Source of the DNA: Halomonas shengliensis
GTDB taxonomy: Bacteria; Pseudomonadota; Gammaproteobacteria; Pseudomonadales; Halomonadaceae
DNA: 64,000 bases
Direction: 5' to 3'
Assembly: GCF_900104135.1 (NCBI RefSeq)
Contig: NZ_FNIV01000005.1
Coordinates: 107,486 to 171,485 of the forward strand
The notes beneath the pieces are model-generated. The model ran no database searches. It was not told the DNA's origin and saw nothing but the letters and a program-made list of their open reading frames with translations. Shown in pieces: positions 46,275-55,991 of the stretch. How positions within the stretch are numbered: the first letter of the stretch is position 1; each line of letters opens with the position of its first letter. A program made the translations under genes and the position numbers.

Positions 46275-46387
46275 GCGCCGAACACACCTTCTCCGAGGCA
46301 CAGCGGGCCGGTGTCTATCGCGCCATCCACGAGCGCCTCGCCGACGGTGAACTCTGCAGGGCACTGGAGGGCCCATGCCCACGCTGA
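46271..46387 (+). pseudogene. bluB: Apparent remnant of bluB (DMB synthase)
   Basis: A 38-residue frame starting at an ATGA overlap with cobO and ending just inside cobQ. The first 22 residues, ending FSEAQRAGVYRAIHER, read like the N-terminus of BluB, whose intact form continues RRDMRHF and then about 180 more residues of nitroreductase fold. After IHER the sequence jumps to [11 protein letters not shown], as if most of the gene had been deleted. The bluB position between cobO and cobQ is common in related clusters. Intact BluB makes 5,6-dimethylbenzimidazole from reduced FMN. The call rests on memory of the family, not an alignment. Confidence 0.5.
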
Positions 46388-47838
46388 TGATCCAGGGCAC
46401 CACCTCGGATGCCGGCAAGAGCACGGTGGTGGCGGCGTTGTGCCGCGCGCTCCATCGTCGTGGGGTGTCGGTCGCCCCGTTCAAGCCGCAGAACATGGCG
46501 CTCAACAGCGCGGTGACCGTGGACGGCGGTGAGATCGGCCGCTCCACGGCGCTGCAGGCGCTGGCCTGTGGCCTCGAACCTCACAGCGACATGAACCCGG
46601 TGCTGCTCAAACCGGAGAGCGACCGCGGTGCCCAGGTGATCCTGCGCGGGCAGGTGCATGGCCATATGGACGCGCTGGACTACCACGCCTACAAGCGCGA
46701 GGCGCGCGATTCCGTGCTGGCCGCCTGGCAGGCACTGTCGGCGCGCTTCGACGTGATCATCGCCGAGGGGGCGGGCAGCCCGGCGGAGATCAACCTGCGG
46801 GCTAACGATATCGCCAACATGGGCTTCGCCGAGATGATCGACTGCCCGGTGCTGCTGGTGGGTGACATCGACCGCGGTGGGGTCTTCGCCCAGTTGGTCG
46901 GCACCCTGGAACTGCTCACCGCCTCCGAACGGGCCCGGACCCGGGGCTTTATCATCAACCGTTTCCGCGGCGATATGGCGCTGCTGCAGCCGGGACTGGA
47001 TTGGCTGGAGGCGTACACCGGCAAGCCGGTGCTGGGCACCTTACCCTACCTCCAGGCCCTGCTGCTCGACGCCGAGGACAGTATCGGTCGCGAGGGGCGT
47101 GAGGAGGGGGAGCCGGCGCTGCGCGTGGTGGTCCCGGCGCTGCCGCGCATCAGTAACCACAACGACTTCGACCCCCTGCGTCTGCACCCCCGGGTGTCAC
47201 TCACCTTCGTGGGGCCCAACCAGGCCATCCCCCCGGCCGATCTGATCATCCTGCCAGGCAGCAAGAGCACCCGTACGGATCTCGCCTGGCTGCGCAGCCA
47301 GGGCTGGGAGGTGGCTATCCGCCGCCATCTCCGTTATGGCGGCAAGCTGCTGGGGATCTGTGGGGGATTCCAGATGCTGGGCGACTGGATCCACGACCCT
47401 GAGGGCCTGGAGGGGGCGGCCGGCTCGACGCCCGGGCTGGGGCTGATCGAGATGGCGACCCGTATGGTGGCCGGCAAGCAGCTGCGTAACGTGAAGGGGC
47501 GCCTGCTGCCGGAGGGCGTGCCGGTCGGCGGCTACGAGATCCACAACGGGGTCAGCGAGGGCGCGGCGCTGGCGCGACCGCTGGTCTCGCTCGACGCCCC
47601 CGAAGGAGAGCGCCCGGACGGCGCGGTCAGCGCCGATGGCCAGGTCATGGGGACCTATCTGCATGGCCTGTTCGACCGTGCCGAGGCCTATACGGCGCTG
47701 CTGGCGCGCTGCGGCCACCCCAGCGTCGGGCCAGTGGTCGATTATGCCGCTCACCGCCAGGCCGAGCTCGACCGGTTAGCCGATACCCTGGAGGCCCGGC
47801 TGGATATGGCCCGTGTGATGGAACGGCTCGAGGCCTGA
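46375..47838 (+). CDS. cobQ: Cobyric acid synthase
   Basis: Amidates the b, d, e and g side chains of adenosylcobyrinic a,c-diamide using glutamine. It has 487 residues: an N-terminal dethiobiotin-synthetase-like domain with [19 protein letters not shown] and [12 protein letters not shown], then a class I glutamine amidotransferase domain with the nucleophile Cys in [15 protein letters not shown] near residue 333 and the His in [14 protein letters not shown] precedes the ATG at 46375. It is the last cobalamin gene and converges on dkgB. Confidence 0.96.
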   Translation: MPTLMIQGTTSDAGKSTVVAALCRALHRRGVSVAPFKPQNMALNSAVTVDGGEIGRSTALQALACGLEPHSDMNPVLLKPESDRGAQVILRGQVHGHMDALDYHAYKREARDSVLAAWQALSARFDVIIAEGAGSPAEINLRANDIANMGFAEMIDCPVLLVGDIDRGGVFAQLVGTLELLTASERARTRGFIINRFRGDMALLQPGLDWLEAYTGKPVLGTLPYLQALLLDAEDSIGREGREEGEPALRVVVPALPRISNHNDFDPLRLHPRVSLTFVGPNQAIPPADLIILPGSKSTRTDLAWLRSQGWEVAIRRHLRYGGKLLGICGGFQMLGDWIHDPEGLEGAAGSTPGLGLIEMATRMVAGKQLRNVKGRLLPEGVPVGGYEIHNGVSEGAALARPLVSLDAPEGERPDGAVSADGQVMGTYLHGLFDRAEAYTALLARCGHPSVGPVVDYAAHRQAELDRLADTLEARLDMARVMERLEA

Positions 47839-47872
47839 GCCTTGCTCCTGGCGACCGCCTGGCGCCATCTAC

Positions 47873-48676
47873 TCAGTCCCAGGCCGGCGCGAAGTCGGGG
47901 TCGGCGATGCGCTCGCCGCGGTCGAGCTCGGCGATGCGGGCCATCTCCTCGTCGCTCAGGGTGATGTCGAAGGCCGCCAGGTTGCTCTGGATATGTCCGG
48001 CACTGGTGGAGGACGGAATGGTCACCAGGCCGCGAGCCTGGATCCAGGCCAGGGCGATCTGGGCCGGGTTGGCGTCGTGATCGGCGGCGATCGCCTTGAG
48101 GGTCTCGTCCTGCATCACCTTGCCCACCGCCAGCGGCATGTAGGCGGTGACCTGGATGCCGCGCGCCTGGCAGTGCGCCACCAGCTCGCGGTTCTGCAGG
48201 TAGGGATGCACCTCCACCTGGTTGGTGAGCAGCGTCCCCTCGCCGAGGATGCCGATCGCCTGGTCGATATGGGCGCGGGTGAAGTTGGAGACGCCGATGT
48301 GCGTCGCCTTGCCGGCGTCCTGCACCGCCTTGAGGGCGTTGAGGTAGTCGTCCATCTGCACCTCGCCGTCGGGGGAGGGCCAATGGATCAGCAGCAGGTC
48401 CACGTAGGAGGTGCCGAGCCGATCCAGGCTCTCGTCGACGCTGGCCTCCAGGTCGCCGGGGCGCAGCCGGTCGTGCCACACCTTGGTGGTGAGGAAGATC
48501 TCCTCGCGGGGCACCGCGCTTTCGCGGATCGCCTCGCCCACCTCGGCCTCGTTACCGTACATCTGGGCGGTGTCGATGTGGCGGTAGCCCGCTGCCAGGG
48601 CGCTCTTCACGCTCTCCTTGAGGACCTCGTCCTTCAGGCGGAAGGTACCGAATCCGGGATTGGGAATGCGCGTCAT
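47873..48676 (-). CDS. dkgB: Aldo/keto reductase, DkgB-like
   Basis: NADPH-dependent reductase of 267 residues with the AKR barrel. The catalytic tetrad is visible: Asp in HIDTAQMYGNE, Tyr in the same motif, Lys in TTKVWHDRL and His in LLLIHWPSP. IPSSTSAGHIQSNL binds NADPH. Family members reduce 2,5-diketo-gluconate, methylglyoxal and other aldehydes. The ATG at 48676 follows AAGGAG. Confidence 0.9.
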   Translation of the reverse strand: MTRIPNPGFGTFRLKDEVLKESVKSALAAGYRHIDTAQMYGNEAEVGEAIRESAVPREEIFLTTKVWHDRLRPGDLEASVDESLDRLGTSYVDLLLIHWPSPDGEVQMDDYLNALKAVQDAGKATHIGVSNFTRAHIDQAIGILGEGTLLTNQVEVHPYLQNRELVAHCQARGIQVTAYMPLAVGKVMQDETLKAIAADHDANPAQIALAWIQARGLVTIPSSTSAGHIQSNLAAFDITLSDEEMARIAELDRGERIADPDFAPAWD

Positions 48677-48789
48677 GGGCGACTCCTTGTCGATGGATGG
48701 TGGGCCCGCCGCGGCGAGCCCTTGCCTACCCACCTTGGGGCAGGCGGCCGACCCTTCAAGGCCGTGCCACCCGCTCACGTCGAGTCGCC

Positions 48790-49776
48790 TTAGAGCGTGA
48801 CCCGGTCGATGAAGCGGCGGAAGTACATCTCCACGCGCAGGGTAAGCGCCCAGCGCGGATCGCGGTCGGCCTCGCGGGGGAAGTGCAGGGCCGGGGCGAC
48901 GTCGAGGAAGGTGAAGCCCTTGTGGATGTCGCGGCGGAAGCGCAGCTGCAGGTAGCTGTCCTCGATGGTGGTGTGGGAGAGGCTCTCGCCCAGCACCACG
49001 GCGGAGTAGCGCAGCACGCTGCGGTTGTTGATGCGCTGGTTGAGCTCGGCGGCCTGGCTGAACTCCAGGGTGTCTTCCGTCTCGCGCCACTGCACGTTGC
49101 TGATGAAGCGCAGGTGGCGCTTCTCGTCCACCGGGCGGCCCAGGTCCCAGCGGGTGCGCGCCGAGTAGCCGTCGTCGTTGAACCAGGAGAAGCGGTTGTC
49201 GCTGTGCAGCTGCCAGGGGCCGTCGTCCAGCGTCCAGAGCCGCTCGGAGGTGATGCGGGCGTAGGTTTCCAGCGGCAGGCGCAACTTCACGCCGCCGCCG
49301 AGCTCGGTGTTCCACTCCCGGGTGCGGTCGCCTTCTCCCATGGTGCGCAGCCCCACCAGCACGTCCCCGATGCTGTCGACGCGGTCGTCGGTCAGTGCCG
49401 ACTCCTGCTCGCCGAGGGTGCCGCGGGTCTCGTCGGGTTCGCTCTCGATGATCAGGCGCAGGCGCTCCTCGGTGGTGGGCAGGTCGAGGCGGAAGCGGGC
49501 GCCGAAGTCCTGGTCGAACGCCTCGCCCTCCTTCCAGGCGAACTCCTGGCTCAGGCGCAGGTAGGAGTCCGAGTCCACGGTGAGGGCGTCGGTGGTGCCG
49601 AAGAAGCCATCGATACTTCGCGAGGTGGTGTCCACCCAGTCGGTCATGGTGGCGTGGAAGGGGCCGATGCGCTTCACCGCCCACTCTGGCAGGTCGCTGT
49701 CGTCCTCGGTCATCGGGGTGTCGGCATGGGCGGCCAGGCTGAGGCAGGCCGTCAGGGCGATCAGCGCCTTCTTCAT
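48790..49776 (-). CDS. Outer-membrane-like beta-strand protein of unknown function
   Basis: A 328-residue exported protein; signal peptide 1-18 (SLAAHA). After an acidic stretch and an amphipathic region (ATMTDWVDTTSRSIDGFFG) the rest alternates polar and aromatic residues (SYLRLSQEFAWKEG, NRFSWFNDDGYSARTRWDLG) in the manner of a beta-barrel. The C-terminus is FIDRVTL, not ending in Phe. I do not recognise a named family. It is the gene after bioA, 35 bases on, but shows no link to biotin. Confidence 0.7.
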   Translation of the reverse strand: MKKALIALTACLSLAAHADTPMTEDDSDLPEWAVKRIGPFHATMTDWVDTTSRSIDGFFGTTDALTVDSDSYLRLSQEFAWKEGEAFDQDFGARFRLDLPTTEERLRLIIESEPDETRGTLGEQESALTDDRVDSIGDVLVGLRTMGEGDRTREWNTELGGGVKLRLPLETYARITSERLWTLDDGPWQLHSDNRFSWFNDDGYSARTRWDLGRPVDEKRHLRFISNVQWRETEDTLEFSQAAELNQRINNRSVLRYSAVVLGESLSHTTIEDSYLQLRFRRDIHKGFTFLDVAPALHFPREADRDPRWALTLRVEMYFRRFIDRVTL

Positions 49777-49811
49777 GTCGTGGCTCTCGCGTCGGTTCCT
49801 TTGCTCGGAGT

Positions 49812-51101
49812 CTATCGGAACCAGTCCTTCATGACCTCGGTAATCTGGCGCATCTCCTGTGCCGAAGTGACATAGGCGGGCATGGTGTAGAGCCAGCGGC
49901 CGATGGGGCGTAGCCAGACCCCCTGCTCGCGGGCCCAGTCCGCCACCCCGGCGAGGTCTTCCGCCCGGCGGGCCTCGATCACCGCGGTGGCGCCCAGCAC
50001 CCGCACATCCGTCACCGCCGGGTGAGCGATAAGGCGCTCTTCGTCGAGCAGCTCATGGCGCAGTACCGTGTTCAGTTCGGCGATCCTGCCGAGGTAGTCC
50101 TCCTCCTCGAACACCGCTAGGCTCTCCAGGGCCACGGCGCAGGCCAGCGGGTTGCCCATGAAGGTGGGCCCATGCATGAAGGCGTGCTCCGGGGAGTCGC
50201 CCACGAAGGCGTCATGCACCCGATCGGTGGCGAGCGTCGCCGCATGGCCGAGGTAGCCACCGGTGAGCCCCTTGGAGAGCACCATGATGTCCGGGGTGAT
50301 ATCGGCATGGTCGGCGGCGAACATCCGCCCGGTGCGGCCGAAGCCGGTGGCCACCTCATCGAACACCAGCAGCACGTCGAACTCGTCGCACAGCTCGCGG
50401 GCGCCCGCGAGGTAGTGGGGCGAGGTCATGTTGAGCCCGCCGGCGGCCTGCAGCAGTGGCTCCATCAGCAGCGCGGCGATCTGGTGGTGGTGGCGCTCCA
50501 GCACCCCGCGCAGGGCGGCGAGGTCCGCCTCCACCACCTCGGGCTTGGCGTCGAAGGGCGCGGTGGGAGCCGGGGCGAAATGGTGGCGTGGCAGGTAGCC
50601 GGCGAACAGCGAGTGCATGCCCTCCTCGGGGTCGCACACCGCCATGCAGCCGGCGGTGTCTCCGTGGTAGGCCTTCATCAGCGACAGCATGCGGTGCTTG
50701 CCGGGCCTGCCGCGCAGTTGCTGGTATTGCACCGCCATCTTCATGGCCACCTCCATGCCCACCGAGCCGCTGTCGGAGAAGAAGACATGGTTGAGTCCCG
50801 GCGGCGTGATGCGCACCAGCTCCCGGGCCAGGCGGTCGGCGGGATCGTGGGTCAGGCCGCCGAGCATCACATGGCAGAGGGTATCGGCCTGGCGCTGGAT
50901 GGCGCGTACCAGCCGGGGATGGCGGTAGCCGTGGATCATGCACCACCAGGAGCAGGTGGCGTCGAGCAGCGTCTCGCCGCCTTCCAGGGTGAAGCGCGGC
51001 CCCTCGCCGCCGACCACCTTGGGCGCCGGGCGCTGGGTCTTGAGATGGGCATAGGGGTGCCAGACCGGGCTGGCGGCGCTGGCGTGGGTAGCATCACGCA
51101 T
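49812..51101 (-). CDS. bioA: Adenosylmethionine--8-amino-7-oxononanoate aminotransferase
   Basis: PLP enzyme for the third ring-assembly step of biotin, converting KAPA to DAPA with S-adenosylmethionine. It has 429 residues. WHPYAHLKTQ opens it; WWCMIHGYRHP, FSDSGSVGMEVAMKMA, VFDEVATGFGRTGRMFA and the Schiff-base Lys in MVLSKGLTGGYLG (about residue 276) are diagnostic. The ATG at 51101 follows GGAGG. It is separated from bioBFHCD by a tRNA gene and is probably transcribed on its own. Confidence 0.95.
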   Translation of the reverse strand: MRDATHASAASPVWHPYAHLKTQRPAPKVVGGEGPRFTLEGGETLLDATCSWWCMIHGYRHPRLVRAIQRQADTLCHVMLGGLTHDPADRLARELVRITPPGLNHVFFSDSGSVGMEVAMKMAVQYQQLRGRPGKHRMLSLMKAYHGDTAGCMAVCDPEEGMHSLFAGYLPRHHFAPAPTAPFDAKPEVVEADLAALRGVLERHHHQIAALLMEPLLQAAGGLNMTSPHYLAGARELCDEFDVLLVFDEVATGFGRTGRMFAADHADITPDIMVLSKGLTGGYLGHAATLATDRVHDAFVGDSPEHAFMHGPTFMGNPLACAVALESLAVFEEEDYLGRIAELNTVLRHELLDEERLIAHPAVTDVRVLGATAVIEARRAEDLAGVADWAREQGVWLRPIGRWLYTMPAYVTSAQEMRQITEVMKDWFR

Positions 51102-51218
51102 CGAGGCCTCCGGAGAGCGAGGAGTAAACGACGGGCACGCGAAGACGTCGCCGATCTCGGTCGAGATGACGGGGCGCACTGGGTCGCGTCAAGAAGAGGG
51201 CGCTTGTGGTGAAGCGAG

Positions 51219-51303
<85 letters not shown>

Positions 51304-51346
51304 ACGGGCAGGCAGGTTGGGTATTGTACGGACGCCCCCTGGCAAG

Positions 51347-52048
51347 TCAATCGGCATCGGGCAGCTCCAGGTGGTCGGCGGCGGCCTCGGCCATGGCGGC
51401 CGGGGTGCCCGCGGGCAACCTGGGAATCACGCCCAGGCAGGGCGCGGGCAGCGCAGCCGCGAGGGTCGCCAGGTTGTCGCGATAGAGCGCCTCGTCGGCG
51501 GCGAATGCCGGGTCCACCAGGCTACCGACCCAGCCCGCCAGGCGCAGCCCATCCGCGCGGATCGCCTCACTGGTGAGCCGTGCATGGCTGATGCAGCCCA
51601 GGCGCAGCCCTACCACCAGGAGGACCGGCAGATCGAGCCTGACGGCCAGGCCGGTGAGGTCCTCGCGGTCGTTCAGCGGCACTCGCCAGCCGCCGGCGCC
51701 CTCCACCAGGGTCAGGTCACGCCGGGCGGCCAGCAACTCCCTGGCCCAGGGTGTCAGCTCGGTGAGGCTGACCTCCGTTCCCGCCCGCCGCGCCGCCAGG
51801 TGCGGGGCGATAGCCGGGGCGAAGGCGGCGGGGTTGACCGCCTCATACGTCACCGCCGGTCGGCACTGCGCCTGCAGCGCCAGGGCGTCGGCGTTGCGCA
51901 GGCCCGCTCGGGTCGCCTCGCTGCCCGAAGCGACAGGCTTGAGGCCAAGGGTGGTCAGGCCGTGGCGACGGGCCAGGGCCAGCAGGCCGCTGGCCACCAG
52001 GGTCTTGCCGGCATCGGTGTCGGTACCGGTCACGAAGTAGGCGGGCAT
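51347..52048 (-). CDS. bioD: ATP-dependent dethiobiotin synthetase
   Basis: Closes the ureido ring of dethiobiotin from DAPA, CO2 and ATP. It has 233 residues: P-loop GTDTDAGKTLVASGLL near residue 7, KPVASG, and VEGAGGWRVPL near residue 115. It is the last gene of bioBFHCD, one base after bioC. Confidence 0.95.
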   Translation of the reverse strand: MPAYFVTGTDTDAGKTLVASGLLALARRHGLTTLGLKPVASGSEATRAGLRNADALALQAQCRPAVTYEAVNPAAFAPAIAPHLAARRAGTEVSLTELTPWARELLAARRDLTLVEGAGGWRVPLNDREDLTGLAVRLDLPVLLVVGLRLGCISHARLTSEAIRADGLRLAGWVGSLVDPAFAADEALYRDNLATLAAALPAPCLGVIPRLPAGTPAAMAEAAADHLELPDAD

Positions 52049-52049
52049 C

Positions 52050-52868
52050 TCAGCGTTCCAGCTCCAGGGTCAGCAGGCGGTAGGTCACGGGAAGCCCCTC
52101 GGGTTCGCGCAGGGCCTCATAGCGGCGTGTGGCGCGGGCCAGGTCGGCGCGGGTGAGGCCCTTGCCCCTGGCGGCCTGGGCGCCCACGCCCTTGATGGAG
52201 GCCATCACCGCGGCCAGATCGGGGTAGTGGAAGCGTTGCGTATGGGCCTCGACCTCGACGCGGGAGAAGCCGGCGTGATGCGCCTCTTCGGCGTGGCGAG
52301 CGGCATCCCGGAAGCCCAGCAGGGCGGCGGGCCGACCGGGGCGTGACCAGGCCGCGGCCACCTCCGCCAGGGTGCCGGGGGCCAGGGTGTTGATCAGCGC
52401 CCGCCCGCCGGGGCGCAGCACGCGATGCAGCTCGGCCAGTACCGACTCGAGGTCCGGGCACCACTGCAGGGCCAGGTTGGAGAACACCAGGTCCAGGCGG
52501 CCGTCGGGCAGCGGCAGGGCGGCGGCGTCGGCGCACAGCCAGCGGATGCGCTCGCCGTGGCGCCGGCGCGCCTCCTCCAGCATGCCCGGGGCCAGGTCGA
52601 GGCCGGTGACCGCGCCACCCTCGCCGAAGCGGTCGGCCAGCCGGGCGCTCCAGTGCCCCGGGCCGCAGCCCAAGTCGAGGGTGGCGTCTGCATGGGCCGG
52701 TAGCCGCGCCCACAGGGTCTCGCCCATGGCGTGCTGGGCCACGGCGAGGCGATCGTAGCGGGGCGCGGCGCGGGAGAAGGCGCGGGCGACGCGGCGTTGC
52801 CAGTCGGTCGATGGCGCCTGGGCTTGGGCTGTGGCTGGGGCTGGGGCCAGGGCGGTGGCGGCGGTCAT
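52050..52868 (-). CDS. bioC: Malonyl-ACP O-methyltransferase
   Basis: S-adenosylmethionine enzyme that methylates malonyl-ACP to start pimelate synthesis. It has 272 residues. The SAM motif LDLGCGPGHWSARLA is near residue 63, with VFSNLALQWCPDLESVL and LRPGGRALINTL following. The first 20 residues are an Ala/Pro/Gln-rich extension (ALAPAPATAQAQAPS) not needed by the family. The start overlaps the bioH stop. Confidence 0.93.
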   Translation of the reverse strand: MTAATALAPAPATAQAQAPSTDWQRRVARAFSRAAPRYDRLAVAQHAMGETLWARLPAHADATLDLGCGPGHWSARLADRFGEGGAVTGLDLAPGMLEEARRRHGERIRWLCADAAALPLPDGRLDLVFSNLALQWCPDLESVLAELHRVLRPGGRALINTLAPGTLAEVAAAWSRPGRPAALLGFRDAARHAEEAHHAGFSRVEVEAHTQRFHYPDLAAVMASIKGVGAQAARGKGLTRADLARATRRYEALREPEGLPVTYRLLTLELER

Positions 52869-53599
52869 CCCGTCACCTCCCCGGCAGATGACTGCCGCGA
52901 GGCCGTCATGTCATGGGACAGGACGACCAGGGCCTCGGCCAGGGCGGCGGGGCGCGTGAGCATGGGGCAGTGGCCGGTGCCCTCCAGCACGCGGTCGGCG
53001 CCGGCGATCGTCACCGGGGCCAGCAGCGGGTCGCGGCGCCCGACGAGGCGACGGACCGGGCAGGGGGCTTCGGCCAGGGGCCGGGTGACGTCGAGCTCGG
53101 CGAGCCAGCCGAGGCCCGTGGCCAGGGTGACGGCCTCGACGTCGTCATCGACCAGCGCCTGCAGGTGGCGATGGGCGCCGCGAGGGTCCGGCTCGCCGCC
53201 GAGCTGCCAGCGGCGGAAGTGGGCCAGGGTGGCGCCTGGGTCGCGGGCGAAGGCGCGGCGGAAGGCGGCCAGCGCTTGCGTCGAGACGCCCTCCGGGTGG
53301 CAGAAGCGCTCGCCGATGCCGAGCTGAACCAGGCCGCGGGGTGGCGGCAGGTGCGCCAGCAGGGCGGCGGCCAGCAGCCCGCCCAGCGACCAGCCCACCC
53401 AGATGGCGTCGGGCGGCAGGACATCGGCCATGGCCGCCGCCAGCGCCTCCCGGTTGCCGTCTATCGCCAGCGGGGAACGGCCGCCATATCCGGGCCAGTC
53501 CGGGGTGGTGACCGTGATCTCCCTCGGCCAGTGGTCGGCAAGCGGCTGCCAGATGCCGGTGTCGATGCCCCACCCGGAGAGCAGCACCAGGGTCGTCAT
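52865..53599 (-). CDS. bioH: Pimeloyl-ACP methyl ester carboxylesterase
   Basis: Alpha/beta hydrolase that removes the methyl group from pimeloyl-ACP methyl ester. It has 244 residues. The oxyanion motif [12 protein letters not shown] is at the start, the nucleophile Ser in [11 protein letters not shown] near residue 82, the acid in [12 protein letters not shown], and the His in GTGHCPML near residue 220. Overlaps with bioF and bioC indicate translational coupling. Confidence 0.93.
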   Translation of the reverse strand: MTTLVLLSGWGIDTGIWQPLADHWPREITVTTPDWPGYGGRSPLAIDGNREALAAAMADVLPPDAIWVGWSLGGLLAAALLAHLPPPRGLVQLGIGERFCHPEGVSTQALAAFRRAFARDPGATLAHFRRWQLGGEPDPRGAHRHLQALVDDDVEAVTLATGLGWLAELDVTRPLAEAPCPVRRLVGRRDPLLAPVTIAGADRVLEGTGHCPMLTRPAALAEALVVLSHDMTASRQSSAGEVTG

Positions 53600-54765
53600 G
53601 GGGCGCTCTCCCGCGGCTCTGTGTCATGGGCCCGGCAGGCCGCGAGGCCCTCCAGCAGGGCGTCCAGATCGGCGTCGGTGTGGGCGGCGGAGAGGGTGAT
53701 GCGCAGCCGCGCCTGGCCAAAGGGCACGGTGGGCGGGCGGATGGCGCCCACGGCGAGACCGCGGCCGGCGAGCCGTTCGGCCCAGGCCATCGCCCGGGCA
53801 TCGTCACCGAGCAGCAGCGGCTGGATCGGTGTGGTGCTGTCCGCCAGCGGCAGGCCCAGGATCGCCGCCTCGCGACGGAAGCGGGCGATCAGCGCGTGAA
53901 GTCGCTCGCGGCGCTCCGGCTCGGCGGCGAGCAGCTCCAGGGCCGTGAGGGTCGCCGCCGCCACCCCCGGTGGCTGGGCGGTGGTGTAGACGTAGGGGCG
54001 GGCGAACTGGATCAGGTGCTCGATCAACGCCTCGCTACCCGCCACGAAGGCGCCGGCGGTGCCCAACGCCTTGCCCAGGGTGCCCACCAGCACCGGCACC
54101 GCGTCGACGCCATGGGCGCGCCCCACGCAGCCGTCGCCATTGTCGCCGAGCACCCCCAGGCCGTGGGCATCGTCGACCATCAGCCAGGCGCCATGACGGC
54201 GCGCCGCCTCGGCAAGTCCAGGGATATCGGCGACGTCGCCGTCCATGCTGAAGACCCCGTCGCTGACCACCAGCCGGGGGGCCTCGGCAGGCGCGCGGGC
54301 CAGCAGCCGCTCGAGGTCGGCGAGATCAGCATGGTGGAAGCGCCGTGAAGCGGCGCCGGCGAGCCTGGCGCCGTCCAGCAGCGAGGCGTGGTTGAGGCGG
54401 TCCTGGAAGATCCGGGTCTCGCCGTCGCTGAGCGCCTGCAGGGTGCCCAGGTTGGCCATGTAGCCGGTGGAGAAGAGCAGCGCCCGGGGGCGCCCCGTGA
54501 GCGCGGCCAGGCGTTCTTCCAGCGCCTCGTGGACCTCCAGGTGGCCGTTGACCAGATGCGAGGCCCGGGCGCCCGCGCCGAAGCACCGGGCACCCCAGGC
54601 CATGGCCTCGGCCAGCCGCGGGTCCCGGGCCAGGCCCAGGTAGTCATTGCCGGCGAAGTCCAGGGGGGCGGCGCCCGGCGTGGCGGTGCGGCGATGCCGC
54701 CAGCGCCCCAGGGCGTGGCGCGCACGGGCGCGCTCGGCGAGCCGGGATGGCCAGTGGGCCGCCAT
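53596..54765 (-). CDS. bioF: 8-amino-7-oxononanoate synthase
   Basis: PLP-dependent condensation of pimeloyl-ACP and alanine. It has 389 residues. [42 protein letters not shown] and the Lys of [19 protein letters not shown] (about residue 239) are family motifs. It lies two bases after bioB. Confidence 0.95.
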   Translation of the reverse strand: MAAHWPSRLAERARARHALGRWRHRRTATPGAAPLDFAGNDYLGLARDPRLAEAMAWGARCFGAGARASHLVNGHLEVHEALEERLAALTGRPRALLFSTGYMANLGTLQALSDGETRIFQDRLNHASLLDGARLAGAASRRFHHADLADLERLLARAPAEAPRLVVSDGVFSMDGDVADIPGLAEAARRHGAWLMVDDAHGLGVLGDNGDGCVGRAHGVDAVPVLVGTLGKALGTAGAFVAGSEALIEHLIQFARPYVYTTAQPPGVAAATLTALELLAAEPERRERLHALIARFRREAAILGLPLADSTTPIQPLLLGDDARAMAWAERLAGRGLAVGAIRPPTVPFGQARLRITLSAAHTDADLDALLEGLAACRAHDTEPRESAP

Positions 54766-54767
54766 CC

Positions 54768-55892
54768 TCAGCGCCCGCTGGCATCGACGGCGAGGGCGTC
54801 GGCCAGGGAGGCCTGCTCCCGCGCCCCCTGGGCGGCCAGGTCGGCCTCGAGCGCCTGTTCCACCCTGGCCTGCATGCCGGCGTCATCCGTGCAGGTCTCG
54901 CGATGCTCCGGATGAAGCCCTAGCCGCTCGAACAGCGCCCGGTCGCGTTCCGCCTGGGGGTTGGCGGTGGTCAGCAGCTGGTCGCCATAGAAGATCGAGT
55001 TGGCCCCGGCCAGGAAGGCCAGTGCCTGGGTGGCATCATCCATCTGCTCGCGGCCGGCGGAGAGGCGCACGTGGCTCTTCGGCATCAGGATCCGCGCGAC
55101 GGCGATGGCGCGGATGAACGCGATGGGGTCCAGGTCCTCGACGTCCTCCAGCGGCGTGCCGGGCACCTTGACCAGCATGTTGATGGGCACCGACTCGGGG
55201 TGCGGCTCGAGACGCGCCAGCTGCTGGAGCAGGGCGGCGCGGTCGCGAGGCGCCTCGCCCATGCCCAGTATCCCCCCGGCGCACACCTTCATGCCCGCCT
55301 CGCGGACATGGCCCAGGGTCGCCAGGCGGTCGGCGTAGCTGCGGGTGGTGATGATCTCGCCGTAGTACTCCGGTGAGGTGTCGAGGTTGTGGTTGTAGTA
55401 GTCGAGGCCCGCCGCGGCCAGGCGTCCGGCCTGGTCGCCGTCGACCATGCCGAGCGTCATGCAGGTCTCGAGCCCCAGCGCCTTGACGCGGCGGACCATC
55501 TCCAGCACCACCTCGAGGTCGCGCTCACGCGGGCTCTTCCAGGCCGCGCCCATGCAGAAGCGGCTGGCGCCGGCGTCCCTGGCCGCCCGGGCCTGTTCCA
55601 CCACCTTCTCGACCTCCAGCAGCTTCTCCCTGCCGAGGCCAGTGTTGTAGTGGCCGGACTGCGGGCAGTACTTGCAGTCCTCCGGGCAGGCGCCGGTCTT
55701 GATGGAGAGCAGGGTGGAGACCTGCACGGCGTTGGGGTCGAAGTGGGCGCGATGCACCCGCTGGGCCTGGAACAGCAGATCGTTGAAGGGCAGGGCGAAG
55801 AGCGCCTGGATCTCCTCGAGGGTCCAGTCGTGGCGCAGGGCATCGGCGGCGGCTAGGGTCTGGGTATCGGAGGGCAGCACGGCGGTGGGCAT
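54768..55892 (-). CDS. bioB: Biotin synthase
   Basis: Radical-SAM enzyme inserting sulfur into dethiobiotin. It has 374 residues. The 4Fe-4S motif CPEDCKYC (within [18 protein letters not shown]) is near residue 60; further Cys/Arg motifs around the second cluster ([26 protein letters not shown]) are intact. The start MPTAVLPSD at 55892 is chosen by family length. Upstream lie two BirA-type operator candidates. It leads the bioBFHCD operon. Confidence 0.96.
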   Translation of the reverse strand: MPTAVLPSDTQTLAAADALRHDWTLEEIQALFALPFNDLLFQAQRVHRAHFDPNAVQVSTLLSIKTGACPEDCKYCPQSGHYNTGLGREKLLEVEKVVEQARAARDAGASRFCMGAAWKSPRERDLEVVLEMVRRVKALGLETCMTLGMVDGDQAGRLAAAGLDYYNHNLDTSPEYYGEIITTRSYADRLATLGHVREAGMKVCAGGILGMGEAPRDRAALLQQLARLEPHPESVPINMLVKVPGTPLEDVEDLDPIAFIRAIAVARILMPKSHVRLSAGREQMDDATQALAFLAGANSIFYGDQLLTTANPQAERDRALFERLGLHPEHRETCTDDAGMQARVEQALEADLAAQGAREQASLADALAVDASGR

Positions 55893-55903
55893 GGGGGTGC
55901 CTA

Positions 55904-55936
55904 TGGTCAACTTGGTGTCATGGGGTAAGTTGACGG
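55904..55936. promoter_or_regulatory. BirA operator candidate, bioB-proximal
   Basis: TGGTCAAC at 55904-55911 mirrors GTTGACGG at 55929-55936 with 17 bases between. It is weaker than the neighbouring site, but the half-sites share the GTCAAC/GTTGAC core. Confidence 0.45.
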
Positions 55937-55959
55937 ATAGCTTACGGCCGGGCGCGGCA

Positions 55960-55991
55960 TTGTCAACCCGACTGGTGATTGAAGTTGACAA
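55960..55991. promoter_or_regulatory. BirA operator candidate shared by bioB and comF
   Basis: TTGTCAAC at 55960-55967 and GTTGACAA at 55984-55991 are perfect inverted half-sites with a 16-base spacer. This equals the known BirA layout TTGTAAAC-N14-16-GTTTACAA. It overlaps the likely comF start, so it may also affect comF. Confidence 0.75.

Noticed and set aside
47873-49684. Single 603-codon minus-strand frame joining dkgB to upstream sequence
   Set aside because: The first 335 codons are an out-of-frame reading of the outer-membrane-like gene; the real dkgB start has AAGGAG at 48676.
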